The notes under the pieces are model-generated. The model worked only from the letters and a program-made list of their open reading frames with translations. It was not told the DNA's origin and did not search any database. A stretch of DNA of 64,000 nucleotides from Pirellulales bacterium (GTDB lineage: Bacteria; Planctomycetota; Planctomycetia; Pirellulales; JAEUIK01), in the NCBI GenBank assembly GCA_019636335.1, contig JAHBXR010000022.1, positions 1 through 64,000 of the forward strand, written 5' to 3'. Within the stretch, counting starts at the first letter, position 1, and the number at the start of each line of letters is the position of its first letter. A program made the position numbers and the translations under genes. This document shows, piece after piece, positions 59,883-64,000 of the stretch.

Positions 59883-60798
59883 CGTCGATCTCCGTGGCAA
59901 AGAGCGGCAGCGAGCGACGCTTGCCGCGGGTGTACTCGATAAAGGCGTCTTCCAGGTTCAAATCGAGAATCTCGATCGATTGCGGTCGCAACTGCTCGAC
60001 CGCCTCGCGCTGCGCGTCGTCGTAGCCGACCAACACCAGCTCGAGATTTCTGCCCACCGGGCGGCAGCTCACCAGGCCCGGGATGCTGACCATCTCGGGG
60101 GGCGTGCCGAGGAATTCCAACACGATCTTGCGGACCGACTCGCGGAGCGCCTCGGTGCGGCAATCGACGCGCAGCACGCCGCCGACCATGATGCCGATGC
60201 GATCGGCCACGCGCTCGACGTCTCCCAAAATGTGCGAGCTGAAGAGAATGGTCCGCCTCTCGCGCTGGATGATCTGGATGAGCGATTCGAGGAAGTCACG
60301 TCGCACGACGGTATCCATGCCCAAAGTGGGATCGTCGAGCACGAGCAGTTCCGGCTCGGGCGCTACCGCCAGGGCGAGCGAGACTTGCGCCTGCTGGCCG
60401 CGCGACAAACGGCGATAGCGCTGCTTGCGCGACAGCTCGAAATGATCGAGAATCTGCTCGAGCAAAGTGTTGTTCCAACGTGGATAGAAGGCGCGCGTGA
60501 AGTCGACCGCCTGGCCGATCGTCATCCAGCCGTACAGCGGGTGTCCTTCGGCCAGATAGGCAATGCGCTGGCGCGCGTTGCTTGGTAGCTGGGCGATGTC
60601 CTCACCCAGCAAGGCGGCCGAGCCGCTGTCGGGCCGCACCATGCCCATCAGCATCTTGATCGCGGTCGACTTGCCGGCGCCGTTGCGTCCGAGCAATCCG
60701 TACACGCTTCCGGTCGGGATGCGCAACGACAGCGAGTCGACGACTCGCCGGCCGTGGTAGTGCTTGGTGAGCCGATCCGTAACGATGGCATCGCGCAT
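59848..60798 (-). CDS. ABC transporter ATP-binding protein (YtrB-like)
   Basis: A 316-residue ATPase. Walker A GRNGAGKST is at residues 37-45, the signature LSRGQ at 131-135 and Walker B LLVLDDPTLG at 151-160; the usual catalytic glutamate is an aspartate (D156). The following H-loop is in SSHILGDVERVAD. The C-terminal 90 residues form the extension common in ABC-2 exporters. It resembles the YtrB/YxlF-type ATPases that, with a YtrA-type GntR regulator encoded upstream, respond to cell-wall-active antibiotics in Firmicutes. Here the regulator gene lies 69 bases upstream. The substrate is unknown. Confidence 0.92.
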   Translation of the reverse strand: MRDAIVTDRLTKHYHGRRVVDSLSLRIPTGSVYGLLGRNGAGKSTAIKMLMGMVRPDSGSAALLGEDIAQLPSNARQRIAYLAEGHPLYGWMTIGQAVDFTRAFYPRWNNTLLEQILDHFELSRKQRYRRLSRGQQAQVSLALAVAPEPELLVLDDPTLGMDTVVRRDFLESLIQIIQRERRTILFSSHILGDVERVADRIGIMVGGVLRVDCRTEALRESVRKIVLEFLGTPPEMVSIPGLVSCRPVGRNLELVLVGYDDAQREAVEQLRPQSIEILDLNLEDAFIEYTRGKRRSLPLFATEIDDAPSARMEGAA

Positions 60799-60867
60799 GT
60801 TGTGCTCTCGCTCGAAAATGTCGGCCGTCGCTCGCGGGGCGCCGGCTTCCCCTGCCAGGTTCCGTGC

Positions 60868-61266
60868 CTAGTCTCCACCCGCCTCGGCAAACTGAAAGAC
60901 TTTGATGCGCTTCGCGACGGCAGCCAGAACTTCTTCGCCGCTGAAGCCGAGATGAACGGCCTCGGTCAGAAAGCGATCCAGCGCCTCGGCCAGTCGCTCG
61001 CGCCGCGCGCTGGCGCTCAGATCATCCTGCGGCTCGGCCACGAACACGCCCAGGCCCTGCCGTGTGTTGAGGACCCCTTCGCGCTCGAGCTCGGTGTAGG
61101 TGCGTGCGATCGTGTTCGGATTGACGACCAGCTCGCGCGACAATTGGCGCACCGAGGGTAAACGCGCGCCGGGCTTCAACCGCCCCCGCGCCACCGCCTG
61201 GCGCACCTGGTCCATCAACTGCCGATAGATCGGCACGCGGGACGTCGGGTCGCATTGAAATTCCAT
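60868..61266 (-). CDS. GntR-family regulator, YtrA subfamily
   Basis: A 132-residue repressor. The winged helix-turn-helix is at residues about 13-75 (PIYRQLMDQVRQAVARGRLKPGARLPSVRQLSRELVVNPNTIARTYTELEREGVL, split), exactly the GntR pattern. The C-terminal tail of only about 50 residues is diagnostic of the YtrA subfamily, which has no ligand-binding domain and uses a short dimerising helix. Such regulators repress the ABC-transporter operon in which they are the first gene. A perfect inverted repeat overlapping its own promoter (61283-61305) is the probable operator. The ribosome binding site GAGG precedes the ATG. Confidence 0.93.
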   Translation of the reverse strand: MEFQCDPTSRVPIYRQLMDQVRQAVARGRLKPGARLPSVRQLSRELVVNPNTIARTYTELEREGVLNTRQGLGVFVAEPQDDLSASARRERLAEALDRFLTEAVHLGFSGEEVLAAVAKRIKVFQFAEAGGD

Positions 61267-61282
61267 GGCCGTGACCTCAGTT

Positions 61283-61319
61283 CTGTACTAACTGTATTAG
61301 TACAGTATCTGGGTGTCAA
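61283..61319 (-). promoter_or_regulatory. Promoter with overlapping GntR/YtrA operator
   Basis: On the minus strand TTGACA (61319-61314) is a perfect -35, a 17-base spacer follows, and TACAGT (61296-61291) is a 4/6 -10. Within it CTGTACTAA (61283-61291) and TTAGTACAG (61297-61305) form a perfect 9-bp inverted repeat around CTGTA, covering the -10 hexamer. The repressor encoded immediately downstream would thus block its own promoter. The leader to the ATG is about 20 bases. Confidence 0.75.
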
Positions 61320-61425
61320 GCAGATTGCTAGGACTTTCTGGAAACGCGTTTCGGCCCTGTGCGCGCAGCTCGAGCGGCAGGATAACGTGGAAGAATACGC
61401 GATCGTTCGAGAATAGTGGCCGGGC

Positions 61426-64000
61426 CTACTTGCCCGGCGTGATGCGATCGCGCGAGATGTCGTCGAGCAACTTCTTGTACTGCGCGACCATCGCCGGTCC
61501 CGAGAGCTTGGGGGACAGGATCAGCGTGGCGTCGAGCAGCTTGCGGGCCTGCGCCAGATCGTCGGGCGACTTCTTGACAATCGCCTGTCGGCGGAGGCAC
61601 AAGGCCACGCTATAGACCGCCTCGAAATACTCCGCGGGTCGAGGCGTTTGCTTGCCGAGCGCGACTCGGATGTCGTTCCATTGCTTGAGCGCGGCGTCGA
61701 CCTGACTCAGGTCGGTGCGGCTCCAGGCCTCGAGAATTCTGCCGCGTTCGAGTGCGATGGCCAGCGAACGCGGGTGTTCCTTGAGTAGGATATCGGTTTC
61801 GGCGATGGCGCGCGAGTATTCTCCGCGTTCGCGCAAGAGCTGAACGAGCCGCGTTCGTGCGCGGGCCAGTTGCTGCGCCGATTGCGCGGCAAACGCTGGA
61901 TCGGTTTGCGCGGCGTCGATCAAGGCCTTGTACAGCTCGGCCGCCTGGTCGTGCGCGCCACGAAACATGCACAAATCGCCGAGCAACAGTTGCTCTTGCG
62001 GTCCCAGGTGTTCTCGCGCCGCCAGACTATTGATCATTTCGTCGACTTGCGAATTGGCGGCGGGCAGGTCACGGGGGGCAGTGCGTCCAGACGCGGTGTC
62101 CTCGTCCGCCGATTTGTCGGCGAGTAGATCGCGCACCGACATCCGCAGCATGTCGAGCACGATGCGATTGAACTCGGCCGTGTCGGGCGTGACTTGCTCG
62201 AGAGCAAACACGATCGCGCGAGCCTCGTCGTATTGCCCCAACACGACATGCGCACGAACGGCGGCGTGCATGCCGCGCAGCAGCGTGTGGTCGATGTCCG
62301 ACGAGTTGGCCGACATTCCGCCCGAGACCACCGGCGCGAGCCATTCGAGGGCCGCGACGGCGTCGCGCTGCGCGAGACAGACTTCGGCCAGCAGGGGACG
62401 CGCATCGCGCGGCTCGACGATACTGGCTGGATCTCCCTCGACCGGAATCGCGTTCGTGAGGCAGACCTTGGCACGTTCCACCAGGCGTTGCTTTTCGTCT
62501 GCGGGGGGGGCGTCAGAGTCTTTTTCGGACGACGCTGCCGCCTGCCGCCACAACAGCTTGCCCGCCTGATATTGGGCTTGGCGAAAGCGCGATGAATTCT
62601 TGGCGATCGACTCGAAGCGTTGCAGTGCGCTGTCTTGCTGGCCGAGGACGGCTTCGGCCAGGCCCAGCGCGATCTGGGCATCGTCTGCTTCGACCCGTTC
62701 GGGCCAACGCGAGCGAATCTGCTCGGCCAGCCGCACCAGCCGAGCGTGGATCTCGGGTTGCTCTTCGGCCGCGGCATTCGATAGCAAGCGGGCCGCGGCA
62801 TTCGTGCCAATCGCGGCGATGGCTGGCGCGGAAGAGGTATCGGCGGCCTGGTCGAGAACCTGTTCGGCGAGCGTCACCGCCGCCAGGAGTTCTCCTTGTC
62901 CAGCAAGCCACCGTGTGCGGCGCAGTTGCAGACGCGAGAGGTTTTCGCGCGTGTCGGCCAGCTTCTGTCCGGTGCCGAGCTTTTCTTGTGCCGCCAGGGC
63001 ATCGGCCAGATGTTTCTCGGCCTCGAGCCACATCAAGTTGCGCTCTTCTTCCGCGGCCAGGGCGAGCAACTCTTCGATTTCCTGCGCCGGTTCGAGCGCG
63101 TCGTTGTCCACCTTTCGTTCGATGCGCAACAGTTGCAGCGCCTCGAGCTGCTGGGAACCCGGGGCCTGGGCGATGTTCGCCAGGTACACGAGCGCCGATT
63201 TGCGCGCCGTACGCCGCCGGGGACCAAGCTCCAGTTCGGCCGCGGCCAGCTTGGCCTTGGCCAGTTCGAGCGAGATGGCGTGAAAGCCGGGGGCTTCCGG
63301 ACGCTTCTCGCGCGCGTCGAGCCAGCTCGTGGCTTCGGTCAAGATCTCCGGATTGCGGTTCTGCTTGCGCAACAGTTGCAGGCGCAGCAAGGTGACTTCG
63401 GCAAAGAAGGCGGCTTCGCGGCGATTTTGCGGCTCTTCGTCCGGCTCGGGGGCGAAACTCAGGGTTTCGTCGAGCATCTCGAGTGCGTTTTCATTGTCGC
63501 CCGCTTCGGCCAGGGCGCGGCCCTGCCAATACTGCGCGACGATGCCGGCCGATTCGCCGCGGCATTCGGCGGCGATCGTTGCCAGTTGCAGGGCGACGGC
63601 CAGGAATCCCGCCTGACGGGCCGTCATCGGCACCTTGGCCGGGGCCTCTTCCTCGCTCTCCGCCGGCGCTGGTTGCGGTGGCGCCGTGCCAGGCGAGTCA
63701 GACAGCATGCTCGCCAGCCAGTATTCGATCAGCGCGAGCTTCGTGCGTGCCTCGCCCCAGACTCGCCGCATGGGGGCATCGGGCGTGGGGGGGGCGTTCT
63801 CGGCGTCCAGGCTCATGCCGAGTGCCTGTTCGAAGTATTGTCGTGCGCCGGCAAAAGTCTTCGTCGCTCGATCGTAGGCGGCCTGCTTGCTGGCAGGCTC
63901 CGTGGCGCGATCTCCCACGCGCAGGTGCGCAATCGCGCGTTCGAGCAGGTAGTCCCCCTGCTCGACGACCGCCAGCGGCACGGCGGGATGGTTGGGATGC
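61426..64000 (-). CDS. Large helical-repeat (TPR-like) protein, truncated by the window end
   Basis: At least 858 codons run from the window edge to a stop at 61426, so the N-terminus is missing; a GTG at 63981 is merely internal. The sequence is mostly amphipathic helix pairs, typical of TPR/Sel1-like solenoids: for example YDRATKTFAGARQYFEQAL, LAVALQLATIAAECRGESAGIVAQYWQGRALAEAGDNENALEMLDE (split), ALGLAEAVLGQQDSALQRFESIAKN and LGPQEQLLLGDLCMFRGAHDQAAELYKALI. Acidic Pro/Ala linkers (about 95-120 of the visible part) separate the blocks. Planctomycetes have many such large scaffold proteins, often exported. No enzymatic motif is visible. It lies 160 bases from the GntR operon on the same strand. 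Confidence 0.75.
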   Translation of the reverse strand, partial: HPNHPAVPLAVVEQGDYLLERAIAHLRVGDRATEPASKQAAYDRATKTFAGARQYFEQALGMSLDAENAPPTPDAPMRRVWGEARTKLALIEYWLASMLSDSPGTAPPQPAPAESEEEAPAKVPMTARQAGFLAVALQLATIAAECRGESAGIVAQYWQGRALAEAGDNENALEMLDETLSFAPEPDEEPQNRREAAFFAEVTLLRLQLLRKQNRNPEILTEATSWLDAREKRPEAPGFHAISLELAKAKLAAAELELGPRRRTARKSALVYLANIAQAPGSQQLEALQLLRIERKVDNDALEPAQEIEELLALAAEEERNLMWLEAEKHLADALAAQEKLGTGQKLADTRENLSRLQLRRTRWLAGQGELLAAVTLAEQVLDQAADTSSAPAIAAIGTNAAARLLSNAAAEEQPEIHARLVRLAEQIRSRWPERVEADDAQIALGLAEAVLGQQDSALQRFESIAKNSSRFRQAQYQAGKLLWRQAAASSEKDSDAPPADEKQRLVERAKVCLTNAIPVEGDPASIVEPRDARPLLAEVCLAQRDAVAALEWLAPVVSGGMSANSSDIDHTLLRGMHAAVRAHVVLGQYDEARAIVFALEQVTPDTAEFNRIVLDMLRMSVRDLLADKSADEDTASGRTAPRDLPAANSQVDEMINSLAAREHLGPQEQLLLGDLCMFRGAHDQAAELYKALIDAAQTDPAFAAQSAQQLARARTRLVQLLRERGEYSRAIAETDILLKEHPRSLAIALERGRILEAWSRTDLSQVDAALKQWNDIRVALGKQTPRPAEYFEAVYSVALCLRRQAIVKKSPDDLAQARKLLDATLILSPKLSGPAMVAQYKKLLDDISRDRITPGK

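Overview
The window is high-GC, dense, and almost certainly from a Planctomycetota chromosome, most likely in or near the Pirellulales. The evidence is a set of protein families largely confined to that phylum: a DUF1549/DUF1553 protein followed by a Tat-exported DUF1501 protein (1872-4911), a huge WD40 protein carrying the planctomycete cytochrome-c motif with a PPC-domain partner (29541-37123), a very cysteine-rich YTV-type wall protein (26511-27566), and a giant Ig/cyclophilin surface protein opening with the phylum's LEERCVF-type N-terminal motif (43454-46915). No rRNA, CRISPR array, prophage or insertion sequence was seen; one tRNA (Asn) is present.

Layout. 1-7.2 kb: a 64-residue small protein behind a near-consensus promoter, an MBL-fold hydrolase flanked by related intergenic repeats, the DUF1501/DUF1549 pair, a FemAB/BioF2-type acyltransferase and a small conserved protein. 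7.2-13.8 kb (minus strand): an apparent operon of a secreted propeller/helical-toroid protein, an ECF sigma factor, its overlapping membrane anti-sigma-like protein and a DUF11 repeat protein. 14-22 kb: a membrane GGDEF protein with a destroyed active site, a histidine phosphatase, a RidA protein, two PQQ-type propeller proteins and RecQ. 22-26.2 kb: a complete glycerol module, glpD-glpF-glpK. 26.5-37.1 kb: the YTV protein, small hypothetical genes, and the WD40 and PPC giants. 37.6-43.3 kb: tRNA-Asn with its own terminator, miaA, mprF and an NtrC-type regulator. 43.4-49.6 kb: the surface protein, tsaE, thiL and an SDR.

49.9-57 kb is the most system-like part: GT2 glycosyltransferase, STELLO-type glycosyltransferase (rare in bacteria), a 1009-residue GT-C-like membrane protein overlapping it by 4 bases, GDP-fucose synthase and GDP-mannose 4,6-dehydratase. 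Read together, it is a candidate pathway that makes GDP-L-fucose in the cytoplasm and builds or modifies a fucose-containing surface glycan. It is followed by an antitoxin/PIN-toxin pair. 57.6-61.3 kb (minus strand) is a YtrA-type GntR-controlled ABC exporter operon with a perfect inverted-repeat operator lying on its promoter and an unusual last gene: a large membrane protein ending in a zinc ribbon. The window ends inside a large helical-repeat protein.

Many start codons were moved inward from the longest open frame using signal peptides, ribosome binding sites or family alignment; this is stated in each entry. Functions are assigned from recognisable motifs only; no database search was possible.
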